Of a stretch of 64,000 bases of DNA, positions 9,215 to 19,361 are shown piece by piece. The stretch spans positions 215,109 to 279,108 of the forward strand of contig NW_003314289.1 of assembly GCF_000143415.4 (NCBI RefSeq). Reading direction: 5' to 3'. The notes under the pieces were generated by a model. The model was not told the origin of the DNA, made no database searches, and worked only from the letters and a program-made list of their open reading frames with translations. The stretch's first letter is position 1; each line of letters starts with the position of its first letter. Position numbers and translations under genes: made by a program. Source of the stretch: Selaginella moellendorffii (Eukaryota > Streptophyta > Lycopodiopsida > Selaginellales > Selaginellaceae).

Positions 9215-10075
9215 CTAGAAACAAAGGTGATTATCAGTGACAATGTCTGGCCTGGGCTTCATCACGGCGGGGCACGGGCGGACCCTTGGCGGCGACTTGA
9301 AGTCGGTGTTGTACGTACTGTCGTGCTCGAACCGCCGGTCGAGCGGCTCCGCCAGCGCGTTCTTGAGCTGCCTCCCGCGCAGCGGCGACTCCACGCCGGG
9401 ATCCCGGAACTTATCCATGTAAGTCGTCCGCGCATTGAATCGACCACCCAGCTTCCCCAGCGCCGACGCGATGTTATCAGGTGTGGGCTTCTCGGGCAGC
9501 CTGCGGGGGACGAAGCCGGGGCCGTAGTCCTTCTCGTTGTAGAACTCGAGCCGCCTGGTGGGCTTGTTGGTCACGTCCCAGAAGCTGGTGCTGTAAGTGG
9601 TGAGGCCGGAGAAGGTCCCCGGGGGATCAAAGCCGGTTGGATCGGTGAGGAGGCGATTGGGAGCGCGCTTGTGGATCGGCCACCAGCGGTAGTCGCTGGC
9701 TTGGGTGGTGGATCCGGAGAAGGATGGCTGGTCGCGGTGGGGTGGTGGGAAGGTGATTGGATTCCTGGGACGAGCGTGGAAGTCGCGGAAGTTTGCGCTG
9801 TAGTCGGTGTTGGCGTCGGTGTAAGTGCCGCTGGGGAGGCAGGCGTCGAGAGTCTTGCCTGTGCCGACCGTGCGTGGGTTGCCCGAGAAGGGCTTGGCGG
9901 AGTAGAAGTGGGTGTAGGTGGTGGTGTCGGTGAGGCGGGCGTGGCGGGGGTCTGGCGGGGAGACGTCGCGCGGGCGGGGGATGCGTGTTGTGGTGGATGG
10001 CGATGGCGGGCATGAGGAGTCGCGGCGTGGATGGCAGAGCTTGGTGTGCTTGCCGCAGGTGCACGCGGTACACAT
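9215..10075 (-). CDS. SAXO-type (STOP/Mn-repeat) axonemal microtubule protein
   Basis: SAXO proteins bind and stabilise ciliary and flagellar microtubules. The protein starts with a cysteine cluster (CMCTACTCGKHTKLCHP) like the N-terminus of the SAXO/FAM154 family. It continues with at least six spaced modules of the form TxY...F, for example TTTYTHFYSAKPF, TYTDANTDYSANFRDF, LTTYSTSFWDV, ARTTYMDKFRDP and DSTYNTDF. The listed start gives 286 residues. The true start may be upstream: the frame stays open to 10,480, two more family-like Cys (WCKLC) precede the chosen Met, and a possible acceptor (TTTCCAG) at about 10,110 suggests a spliced first exon. The upstream 100 codons are Ser/Pro/Leu-rich and look like leader. 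By inference from the family it acts in the flagella of motile sperm. Tubulin or another STOP-like repeat protein is much less likely given the Cys motif. Confidence 0.82.
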   Translation of the reverse strand: MCTACTCGKHTKLCHPRRDSSCPPSPSTTTRIPRPRDVSPPDPRHARLTDTTTYTHFYSAKPFSGNPRTVGTGKTLDACLPSGTYTDANTDYSANFRDFHARPRNPITFPPPHRDQPSFSGSTTQASDYRWWPIHKRAPNRLLTDPTGFDPPGTFSGLTTYSTSFWDVTNKPTRRLEFYNEKDYGPGFVPRRLPEKPTPDNIASALGKLGGRFNARTTYMDKFRDPGVESPLRGRQLKNALAEPLDRRFEHDSTYNTDFKSPPRVRPCPAVMKPRPDIVTDNHLCF

Positions 10076-10854
10076 GCATAGCTTGCACCATTGTGGTTGT
10101 GACTCCTGGAAGGAAAGATCGAAGATTTCTCGTGGAAGTGTTAGTGACAAGGGGGATCTTGAGAATCGAGAAGGGACTATTCTCACTGGATGGATGATCG
10201 ATCGACAAGAAGGGGAAAGATCGAGAATTAAAGGGGAAAGAAGGAAGGAAGATTGAAATATCGGTTTGGCAGATCGATCGATCGAGAGGGAGAGTGAGAG
10301 GGGAAGCGGTGGAGAAGGAAAGATGGAGGGAAAGTGGACAGACCGCTCAATACCACTGGAATTCACTCTAGTCTCCGACGTACCTGACCAGAATCTCGTG
10401 AGATCTACGCGTTCTAATATTGCAAATGTGGGATGGATTGCGACGAACAACCTGGCTCGTGGAGCAACCCGACACCTCATCCTCGCGGCTGGGCGCCATT
10501 AAAATTTCAAAGCGTTGCGCCCTAATATGAATCGTTTGGAATTTTTTGTTATATTCAAGTAAAACCATCATGCCTTTTATTTTTGGTGCACTCCAGAAGA
10601 GTGTAATTATTTATGTAAAAGAGAAAACAAAAAAATGGATTAAATTATTAAATTTTTTTGCCATTGTCAGATCTTCCATGGACATATAATTTAGAACAAT
10701 AAAAAATATTTTTAATTTTTCTATGCAAAAGTTTAATGTTTTGCAAATTTATAAATTTTATGTAACTTTTTTGTGTTCACATTTTCTCAAGAATTTTAAT
10801 TTCAAGGTATCGAAAATATAGTCAAGTTATCAAAACTGTCAATTTATCTTACAT
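10076..10854. other. SAXO leader and promoter grading into AT-rich spacer
   Basis: 10,076-10,500 is moderately GC-rich with long CT runs on the minus strand, as expected of the SAXO 5' leader and promoter. From about 10,560 base composition falls sharply to AT-rich repeat DNA. No further gene is seen. Confidence 0.5.
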
Positions 10855-12558
10855 ATTTTACATAGTTTAATGAATTAAAAATCATCATTAAATTCACTTG
10901 GCTATTTATAAAATCACCATCTTAATCATTAAAAACACTAAACTAAGCTAAAAGATATGTCAGAATTATTATTATTACTAAATTAGAAATAAAAAGAATA
11001 CACAGTTAAAAAGTTATTAACATTATATTGAAAAAGCTTAAATAATTTGAGAACTTTTAATACATTAATATGATTGCATAAACATAATTTGAAACAAAAA
11101 ATTGGCTCCAAACTTTAAAACTTCAAGATTTTTGTATAATAATTTTTTTTTCTTCTTATCATATTATAAAAAAAGAAAGAACATTTGATTTATTGAGAAA
11201 TTAAGGAGTAAAACAAATATAGATAACTTTTCAAAATAAAATAAATATTACAGTCTAAATAATTATTTGGAAGAAATTAATATAGAGGAGGAAGGTGATA
11301 AATCACTTATACTTTTTTGTGCTAAAAAAAATCTAAAACTTACATAACTATTTTATAATATAAATTGGAAATATATAAGAATAATATTCTTAGAATATGA
11401 TTTCTTTAATTTAATGGCTCTATCTTAAACTTTTAAATTTGGTTTATAATCAATCTTTAATAAAAATTATGAGAATCCTCATATCTATTGCAAATGTGTA
11501 TACGGGTGTCGAAAGTTATTAATTAGTAAGTTCTTTTAAATATTCTTTCCTTATCGCCATGTGCATGATACACCAGAAAAGCCATGCTACTTCTATGTAG
11601 TGTACATGATGGATATCTTCTAGTGCGCAAACTAATTTTTATTTCCTCTTTTAAGGGGATGTTCTCCATGAGAATCTACCCATAAGTTTTGAGTTTTGGA
11701 GATCAAATGCACAAAATATAATTGTGAGATGATCGTCTGGGGTGAGACACTCTATAGTATTGTTAGATATTTTTTTAGTCTCCACCCAAGTTAGTTAAGA
11801 AACTAGTCTTTGTGTGTGTTCTTAACTAAAAGAGCATAAAAACAGAATTCTTGAGTGCTATTAGTCAAATATACTTAACCTAGTTCAAAAAATGCATTTA
11901 TTAATTTGCACAGATTAATGAACTAAAAATAATCATAAATTTCCCTTGGCTATTTATAAGATCACTATCTTAGTCTCCAAAAATAGTAAATTAAACTAAT
12001 AGATATGTTAAATATACTATTTTTACTAAAATACCAATAAAGAATACATAATTAAACAAGTATTTATATTATATTGCAAAAGCTTAAATAATCTGAGAAC
12101 TTTTCATGCACTAATATGATTGCATAAATATAATTTAAAGCAAAAAATTAGCCCCAAGCTCGAAAATTTAAAAATTAATATAATATAAAACTTCTAATAT
12201 CACATTATAAAAAAAGAAATAACATCTGATTTGTTGAGAAATTAGAGAGTAATAAGCAAAAATAGATAACTTTTCAAAGTAAAATAATTATTACAGTCTA
12301 AATAATTATTTAGAAAAAATTTATATAGAGAAGAAAAATAATGAATCACTCATACTTTTTTGTGTTACAAAAAAAATCTAAAACTTACATAACTGTTTTA
12401 TAATCTAGATTGAATTATAAAGCCATGAAGTTTTTAAATTTTTAAAGATAATATATTTTAAATTTAATTACTTTAACTTTAATGGTTTTATGTTAAGGTT
12501 TTTTGTTTAGTTTATAATCAATATTTAATATAAATTATGAAAATTCTCATATCTATCT
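10855..12558. repeat. Diverged direct repeat pair of about 650 bp, about 1,050 bp apart
   Basis: 10,855-11,496 and 11,905-12,558 share long collinear stretches: GGCTATTTATAA followed by a long AT-rich run; GATAACTTTTCAAA, TTACAGTCTAAATAATTATTT and AAATCTAAAACTTACATAACT; and the ends TATAATCAAT and TCTCATATCTAT. They enclose about 400 bp and look like old LTRs of a collapsed element. The spacer start (about 11,490-11,565, with GTCGAAAGTTA and ATATTCTTTCCTTA) resembles 33,960-34,035, so the same repeat family occurs twice in the window. No coding sequence remains. Confidence 0.65.
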
Positions 12559-12897
12559 AGATTATTATTGTGGTCACATCATTTGGAATATATCTTTCAA
12601 AAATTTTATTGTTAATTATGAAAATGAATATTATTTCATCTTATTCTTCATTTTATGTTAAATATTCTCCCATTTTAAGTATTATTAAATTTAAAAATGT
12701 TATTACAAAAAGGAAAATATATTATAGATCTATTTTTGGTAATAAAAGAAATGTATTCATACAATTTGATGATAGTGAAGAGAACATTTTAGGCATATGA
12801 GACTTTTAAGTTGGTAGTTTAATAAATAATATTTTACACTTAACAAATATTTGAAATTTATAAAAAATGAACTTTAATGAATTTTTTAATATTATTT
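12559..12897. other. AT-rich DNA between repeats
   Basis: Very AT-rich. A 76-codon open frame (12,570-12,800) is Ile/Lys/Ser-rich with no recognisable domain and is what AT-rich DNA gives by chance. Nothing else is seen. Confidence 0.5.
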
Positions 12898-13072
12898 TGT
12901 GAGGGCCAAGTGTACGGCTACGATGCCATATACTAATATTAGCGTAGTGGGATTTTGGTAGCCGTCGGATTAGTTTCAATCCGGACCATTCGCTCCTGTA
13001 TATAAGCTAGGGTTTTTGGGCTAATTGATATGCACATTTCTGTATTCCCTTTCCATATTCCAAGCACTCACA
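12898..13072 (+). repeat. 5' LTR of the first Ty3/Gypsy element
   Basis: 175 bp with TGTGAG...CTCACA termini. The limits come from the terminal inverted bases and from alignment to the copy at 16,599. The putative primer-binding site starts at 13,074 (TGGTGGAGATGAGG); the matching tRNA was not identified. Confidence 0.75.
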
Positions 13073-13306
13073 TTGGTGGAGATGAGGGGCACCTTTGATT
13101 GTCCCTAAGGAGTGCTTGGATTTGGGATTTTGGTTTAGATCTAACTTTTGCATTGTCTAGATCTAGCTTTTTTCATTTCCTTCTTTTTGTTCTTTCCTTT
13201 CAGGATTTTGGTTTAGATCTAGCTTTTTGCATTGTCTAGATCTACCATTTCCTTCTAGCTTTTTGTCATTTCTCTTCTTTTGCTCTTCCTTTTTTCATTC
13301 ATCTCC

Positions 13307-14241
13307 ATGGCAGATCAGCAATCTCCTCCTTTAACTCTCGAGCAGCAGTTGGTCCAGTTGCTTGATGCTATGCGCTTGCAATTGAACAACCAAACTCAAT
13401 TGATGGCGGCATTCATGGCACGTGGTCCAACTCCTCCTGCTCTTGGTGCCAATCCTCGTGTTCGGCCGGAGTTCTTTCGTGGGAATCCCGGGGATGATAT
13501 GTACCATTGGTTTTGTCACTTCATGGTGATTGCCACATATCATTCTTGGGATGATGCTCGACGTTTACGTGAGTTTCCCACGTCGTCCCTCCAAGGGACG
13601 GCGTTGCAGTGGTACAATGGATTGAGTGCGGCCACTCGTGAGGATTGGAGTGTTCTTCCGGACGTCTTCAAATGCGCCTTCGGACATGCTGACGATTGTG
13701 ACGATGCCTTCCAACAATTGCATCATCTTCGCCAAGGGCTATCTGAGTCGGTGATGCAATTTGGCGTTCATTTCTGAAGTCTTTTGTTTCGTGCGGAGCC
13801 CAATATATCGGAGCGGATCAAGTTAGGAATGTTGTGGCCAGCACTTCGTCAAGATCTTGTCGGCCTTGTGCATGCACTTGCTCCTGCCACCCTTGACGAT
13901 GCTCTTCGCTTGGCACAACGTTATGAGACGTCGCCTCTTCCACTTCTCGCTGCACGTCCTTCCACTCCACTTTCTATGAGTGATGGTCCTGTTCCCATGG
14001 AGGTTGATGCTGCTGCTACTCGAGTCCAAGGACACGGACGAGGACGTGGTCGTGGCCGTGATGTTCGTTGCTGGGCGTGTGATGAAGTTGGTCATACTTA
14101 TTGGCGTTGTTGGCGCTTTCCGGATTGGCGACCTCCATTTCCTGGGTGGAGACCTTGGCATCAACAACGTCCCATTGGTGCTGCTGCAGTAGAAGGTTTG
14201 GACACCGAGATGAATCCGGGAAATGAGGAGTCGCGTGAGTA
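13307..14241 (+). pseudogene. Ty3/Gypsy gag with zinc knuckle
   Basis: Frame from ATG 13,307 (MADQQSPPLTLEQQLVQLL) contains a typical gag core (RPEFFRGNPGDDMYHW; LQGTALQWYNGLS). A TGA at 13,775-13,777 interrupts it; the same frame continues to 14,242 with a CCHC knuckle (CWACDEVGHTYWRC). A Gly-Arg run precedes the knuckle. The element is not functional as it stands. Confidence 0.85.
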
Positions 14242-15780
14242 ATGGAGGGACCTTGTGCGAATAAGTCAGTGACCCCTCCATCTTTCTTTCGGGAGTATCA
14301 TCAAGGGGTTCACTCGGCACCAGTTCATCCAGTGTTTACTTTCCAAGCTCATCTTTATAACAAGAGGTTTCCTATTATTCTCTCCGTGTTGGTTGATACA
14401 GGTTCGAGTTTATCTTCTATTGCTTGACCTGTTGCCACACGTTGTCGTCTACACTTGTGTCGTGCGGTGGAACCAGTTTTCATTCTTTATGGCAACGGCC
14501 GTACACATGCATGTGCACGGGATGAGGCAGACCTGGTTGTGCGTGTGGGCGATCTCGAGCTTGAGTTGCAGTCGTTGCGGGTGGTGCCGAGTCAAGCTTT
14601 TGACCTCATTCTTGGTATGGATTGGTTGCAGTGCAATCATGCCAAGTGTGACTTTGAGGCTTCTCCCCCTTGTCTCATACTTCCTTATGTTTCCTCCAAT
14701 CCTCTCACATCCGTACCTCTTCGTCCCTCTACTTCTACCTCTACTTCCATTACTTTTGTTCCCCCACTATTTCCTCCTGTGTTTCCATCTTGTTCTGCTC
14801 TTCTCGTTTCCAATCCCTCCGACGATCTTTGTGTTACAGCAGTTGACCAGCTCATGAAAGAGTATTCTGATCTCTTTGACTTTGACCTATCATCTGGAGC
14901 CAAGATTGCTACATGTCATCCGATTCCAACTGGGGATGCTCGTCCAATCAAGGTTCCTGTTCGTCGTCAGTCACCAAAGGAGATCAAGATTTTACGTGCA
15001 AATGTCCAGGAGATGTTGGAGAAGGGTGTTATTCGGAAGTCGCGAAGTCCTTGGCCATGTGAACCTCATCTTGTGACGAAGCCTGATAGGAGTATTCGTT
15101 TCTGCATCGACTATCGTTTGTTAAACGACGTAACGATCCCAGATGTGTACCCTCTTCCTCACACTACTGATCTCTTGGATCGTCTGGGGCGAAGTCGTTG
15201 GTTCACCAAGCTAGATCTTGCTTCTGGGTACTAGCAAGTACCGATGGCCGAAGAAGATATTCCAAAGACTGTTTTTCGTACACCATTTGGTTTGTATGAG
15301 TTCTTGGTGATGCCATTTGGTTTGAACAATGCTTCAGCAACTTTTCAACGGATGATGGACGAGGTTCTTTGCGATATGCCGGAGGTGACTGCTAACTTCA
15401 TTGATGATGTCTTGAGCCACTCGGAGGGGACGTAGGAGGAGCACGTTCGTGATGTTTGTAAAGTGTTGGATCGGCTACGCGATGTTGGTTTAAAGCTGAA
15501 GCGGTCGAAGTGCGTGTTTGGATCCAAGGACACAACTTATCTTGGGTACCGTATTTCTCGTGAGGGTTTGCAAGTTGATCCTGACAAACTTGTGGCTGTT
15601 CTAAAGTTCCCTACTCCGAAGTGTGTGAATGATGTATAACGCTTTTTGGGCAAAGTGCAATATTTCAGTTGTTTTGTGGATCATCTTTCTGATCACACTG
15701 CACCGTTGTGGATCATCTTTCTGATCGCACTGCACCGTGCTAGTGCCTCTGCAACTGCTGTTGGATACTTCCTCCTCAAT
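14242..15780 (+). pseudogene. Ty3/Gypsy protease and reverse transcriptase, broken
   Basis: A shifted frame begins near 14,242. The protease core ILSVLVDTGSSLSSIA is cut by a TGA at 14,425. After LILGMDWLQ comes the reverse transcriptase ([48 protein letters not shown]), stopped by TAG at 15,232. It resumes with FRTPFGLYEFLVMPFGLNNA and a catalytic block reading NFIDDVLSH in place of the usual YxDD form. Further stops lie near 15,433 and 15,637. After about 15,660 RNase H should follow but is absent; instead a 35-bp segment is duplicated (about 15,670-15,740) and integrase sequence begins. Confidence 0.85.
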
Positions 15781-15783
15781 TGA

Positions 15784-16490
15784 GTGGTGTTCCAGCATTC
15801 TTGTCTAGAGCGGATTCTTTCGGATAATGGTCCCGCATTTATGGCTGAGGCGTTTCATGTTTTGACGTCTCGGTTGGGGATTCGCCACACTTTCACGAGT
15901 GCTTATCATCCACAATCATACGGTCTGGTGGAACGGCTCGTTCGGACGTTCAAGGGGGTGATTGTGAAGTATGTGAACTTTCAGCATTCGGATTGGGATG
16001 GTTATTTGCCGTCTCTGCGGTATGCATATGTCACTGGGGCGCAGAGTTCTGTTAGTGCTTCACCATATAAACTCCTATATGGTCATGATCCAATATTACC
16101 AATGGAGCTGGGTTTACCTTCGCAATTGCCACGAGCTGCAGATGCTAGGTCATGGGATCAATATTTGACAAGCATTCTTCCACTTGTCCCAGCGGAGTCT
16201 GCCGAACACTTAGGCCGCTTACAAGTGGGACAACAACGGCGCTACAACTCCCGTCATCGTCCACCTGTGAAGTACAAAGTGGATGATTTGGTGTTAGTCC
16301 GTTTTCCCCATCTTACGGTACATGGTTTGTCTAAGGGGCTCCTTGCACAGTAGAAAGGACCGTATCGGGTGTTGCGGCAAGTTGGACCACAAGTTTATGA
16401 GGTTCGGCATGACGTCCAGCAAGCCGATCCTCCAGAGATTGTGCATGTGCAGCAGTTGAAATGCTTCATACAAAGGGATTAGGAGCAGTT
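15784..16490 (+). pseudogene. Ty3/Gypsy integrase, C-terminal half
   Basis: Begins within the catalytic core (ERILSDNGPAFMAEAFHVL), continues through TSAYHPQSYGLVERLVRTFKG with the catalytic Glu, and ends in the GPY-type tail (VKYKVDDLVLVRFPHL; a stop at 16,352, then KGPYRVLRQVGP). The zinc-binding N-terminus and first catalytic Asp were lost in the deletion that removed RNase H. Confidence 0.85.
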
Positions 16491-16714
16491 AATACCATCT
16501 ACAGATCCGCCGATGCCTCCTCCTGATGTTCCTCCAGATCCCGGCCCGTCTACAAGAGAACCCTGATGGTCTTCCATTATCCTGAGGGGGGGGGATGATG
16601 TGAGGGCCAAGTGTACGGCTACGATGCCGTATACTAATATTAGCGTAGTTGGATTTTGGTAGCCGTTGGATTAGTTTCAATTCGGACGACTTGCTCCTGT
16701 ATATAAGCTAGGGT

Positions 16715-17978
16715 AATTGCTTTATGAGAGCGCCTTTAATGGCTATTTTATCCCCATTTATCCCCCAAGGTTTCAAAGATCCACAGTGATAGTATATCTA
16801 AATTTCATCCCATGATCACATGTGCTACACTCACCCCTCCTTTAAAAATGTCAATATCTTCATTGACTATTAACTAATAACCCTTATTGAGCCCCCTTTA
16901 GAGATGTCAATGTCCTCATTGACTATTGACTAACAACCCCTATTATACTCACCCCCCCTTCAGAGATGTCAATGTTTTTATTGACTATTGACTAATAACC
17001 CCTATTGACATTGACTATTGACTAACAATCTCTATTGATCATTGACTATTGACTAACAACTTTTATTGAGCCCCCTTCACAGATGTCAATATCCTTATTG
17101 ACTATTGACTAACAACCTTTATTACACTCACCCCCCTTCAGATATGTCAATGTCCTCATTGACTATTGACTAACAACCCCTATTATACTCACCCCCCCTT
17201 CAGAGATGTCAATGTTTTTATTGACTATTGACTAATAACCCCTATTGACATTGACTATTGACTAACAATCTCTATTGATCATTGACTATTGACTAACAAT
17301 TTTTATTGAGCCCCCTTCACAGATGTCAATATCCTTATTGACTATTGACTAACAACCTTTATTACACTCACCCCCCTTCAGATATGTCAATGTCCTTATT
17401 GACTATTGACTAATAACCCCTATTAAGCTAAAGAGAACCAACACCTTTATTTCAGCACTAAATCTACCAATCCTTCTATTGTCCTCATTAAAAGGAATCA
17501 GCACCTCTATTTCAACACTAAATCTATCAATCCTTCTATTGTGTAGATTAACTATTTCATGTGAATTTACCAATCCTTCCATTGTGTAGATTAGCTATTT
17601 CATGTAAGGCAACTAATTATCAACTTATACCGCAGTCCCACAGTGGATAACTTTGTTTGTGGATACTCCACATAAAAGGAAGGACATACGCTAGATGCGC
17701 AATACATACGATTTCAAATTTAAGGGTAGAAATATACCTTGCTCAAGGGTATATTATATTTTTAAATAGCCATTAATCAATAGAAATTGAACTTATGCCA
17801 TTTGCTCTGATACCACATATAGTACACCTTATCTTTTTCCTCTTAAGCCAACTAAAAAAGAGGCAATTGTTTGATAAGAGAGCCTTAATAGCTATTATAT
17901 CCCTATTTATCCCCCAAGGTTCCAAGGATCTACAATGACAATATATCCAAATCTCATCCCATGATCACATGTGCTACA
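16715..17978 (-). mobile_element. TRIM-like non-coding LTR element, minus orientation
   Basis: Two copies of a short repeat bound it: 17,815-17,978 (complete, 164 bp, in element orientation starting TGTAGCACATGTGATC) and 16,715-16,829 (truncated at its outer end). Directly inside the complete copy, 17,804-17,814 is the complement of a Met-tRNA primer-binding site (TGGTATCAGAGC). Directly inside the truncated copy lies a purine tract in element orientation (AAAGGAGGGGTGAG). This LTR-PBS-interior-PPT-LTR layout without coding capacity is that of a small non-autonomous LTR element. The interior is a tandem array. Confidence 0.78.
16921..17424. repeat. 240-bp unit in tandem, near identical, made of shorter TTGACTATTGACTAA repeats
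   Basis: Bases 16,921-17,160 and 17,161-17,400 are copies with two mismatches seen by eye, and a third partial copy starts at 17,401. Inside each unit the 15-mer TTGACTATTGACTAA and the block CTCACCCCCCTTCAGAGATGTCAATG recur many times. The near identity implies a recent duplication or conversion. Confidence 0.9.
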
Positions 17979-19361
17979 GTGCTATTGAAAGTTTTTACCT
18001 TACTATTACTATTGAGGAGTTTATGTATTCCTTTGAGAGTATGGACATTATTATTAATTTTCTTGTCTCAAGTGTTGAGTTGTGTGTTAAGGAGGTTGAG
18101 TGATGTGAATCTTTTGCTTATATTATAGTGGTTGAAGTATTTTTTTAAGCTTTGAGCATATGTTTTTTTTTTATTTCCCCATTTCTACATCGCTACCTAT
18201 TGCAAATTCTTCTTCCAATGCTTCTTTATCCACTTTTTCTTTTTCCATAATTGTTTTTCATCAATTTTTCTTATTTTCTCCTTTCCACCCTAACTGTTCA
18301 AACTTTTTTATCTTTAGAGGGGACAGATGGGAGTCCAGCCCTAACAATAGAATGAGGACGAGTGAATACAGTAGTGGAGCAAAGATAAACGACATAAATT
18401 GTGGAGCAAAAACGAGTATAGCAAATCCAAATGGAACATCCAACCCCAATGTAGTGAGGCCAAATGGATGCGATAATGGAGTAAGGCCGAACATAGATGA
18501 CAAAGTAAAGACAAATACAACGAGTCCAATTTAGGGTTTAGGGTTTAGGGTTTAAATAGAACTAGTGTTTCAGAATTTTTTTTCCTTTAAGTAGGGGATA
18601 AAGAGGATGTAAAGGACAAATAAAATGAGTCTAACCTCCTATGTGTGGTGTTAGATGAAGATGATGGTTCTATTTATGGTTTTAAGTCCGAGTTAATAAT
18701 TATCTTGGAAGATCATCAACATGCAAACTTAGAGACATGATGTATTGTTTGTTACAATGGTGCTTTATGGACTATAATAACTCTCAAAGTCCCTTGCTTT
18801 GGTTCAAAATTATAATTGTGTGGTTGGTTTGAGCATTTTGGAGTTATATCCGAAGTTACAACTAATTCACTGGGATTTTATAATTGTCTAATGTTTATGC
18901 CATTGCTTTCGGTTTTATTTCAATCATGGTTATTAGCAACTTTATTGGTGGTATTGTGGAAATTTTAGATTTTTGTGGGAATATATAATTGCCTAATAGA
19001 AACTCCAAATGTTCCACTTGACTTAGTATTATTGGCCTCTATTAATGTGAATGCTCGAAATATAAGAATAAATATATTAGGGGTTTAAACATTTGCTTAT
19101 ATACAAGAATGGATAATCTTAAATGAACAGTCCATATGCTTTAGTACTATATTTAATATATTACCTAGATAGGGTAATATATGTATATACATACATATAT
19201 TTATAAACTTTACAGTGGCAAAATTTTAGATAAGAATTTATTGTTGCAATAAATAATAGAGGTTTCATTTTTAACTATTGTAAAATTACTTATACAAAAT
19301 AAACTCATTATTAATTGTATTATTTTATTTTCTATGGTTTAGGGTTTCTAGCAGGGAAGAA
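17979..19361. other. AT-rich spacer upstream of TSR3
   Basis: No supported gene. A 124-codon open frame (18,160-18,534) is Phe/Ser-rich, then Asn-rich, and is not recognisable. The telomere-like tract at 18,530 lies here. The last about 60 bp before 19,362 would be the TSR3 leader. Confidence 0.5.
18530..18554 (+). repeat. Short interstitial telomere-type tract (TTTAGGG) x3.5
   Basis: Three perfect TTTAGGG units plus TTTA, the Arabidopsis-type plant telomere repeat. Too short to be a fusion scar by itself; it also contains the telo-box motif AAACCCTA on the minus strand. Confidence 0.85.

Larger units (their letters stand above)
12898..16714 (+). mobile_element. Degenerate Ty3/Gypsy LTR retrotransposon
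   Basis: The 5' LTR (12,898-13,072) begins TGTGAG and ends CTCACA and holds a TATA-like TGTATATAAGC. A truncated 3' LTR (16,599-16,714) repeats its first 117 bp. A polypurine tract (GAGGGGGGGGGAT) lies directly before the 3' LTR. Inside are gag with a CCHC knuckle, aspartic protease (VDTGSS), reverse transcriptase and the second half of integrase, all on the plus strand. Stops and a frame change break the frame, and RNase H plus the front of integrase are missing. No target-site duplication can be checked because the 3' LTR is cut. Confidence 0.92.

Noticed and set aside
8807-10015. 402-codon plus-strand frame
   Set aside because: Shadow covering the last FATB exon in the wrong frame and the antisense of SAXO.
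18160-18534. 124-codon frame before the telomere-type tract
   Set aside because: Phe/Ser then Asn-rich from AT-rich DNA; no domain and no neighbouring exon.
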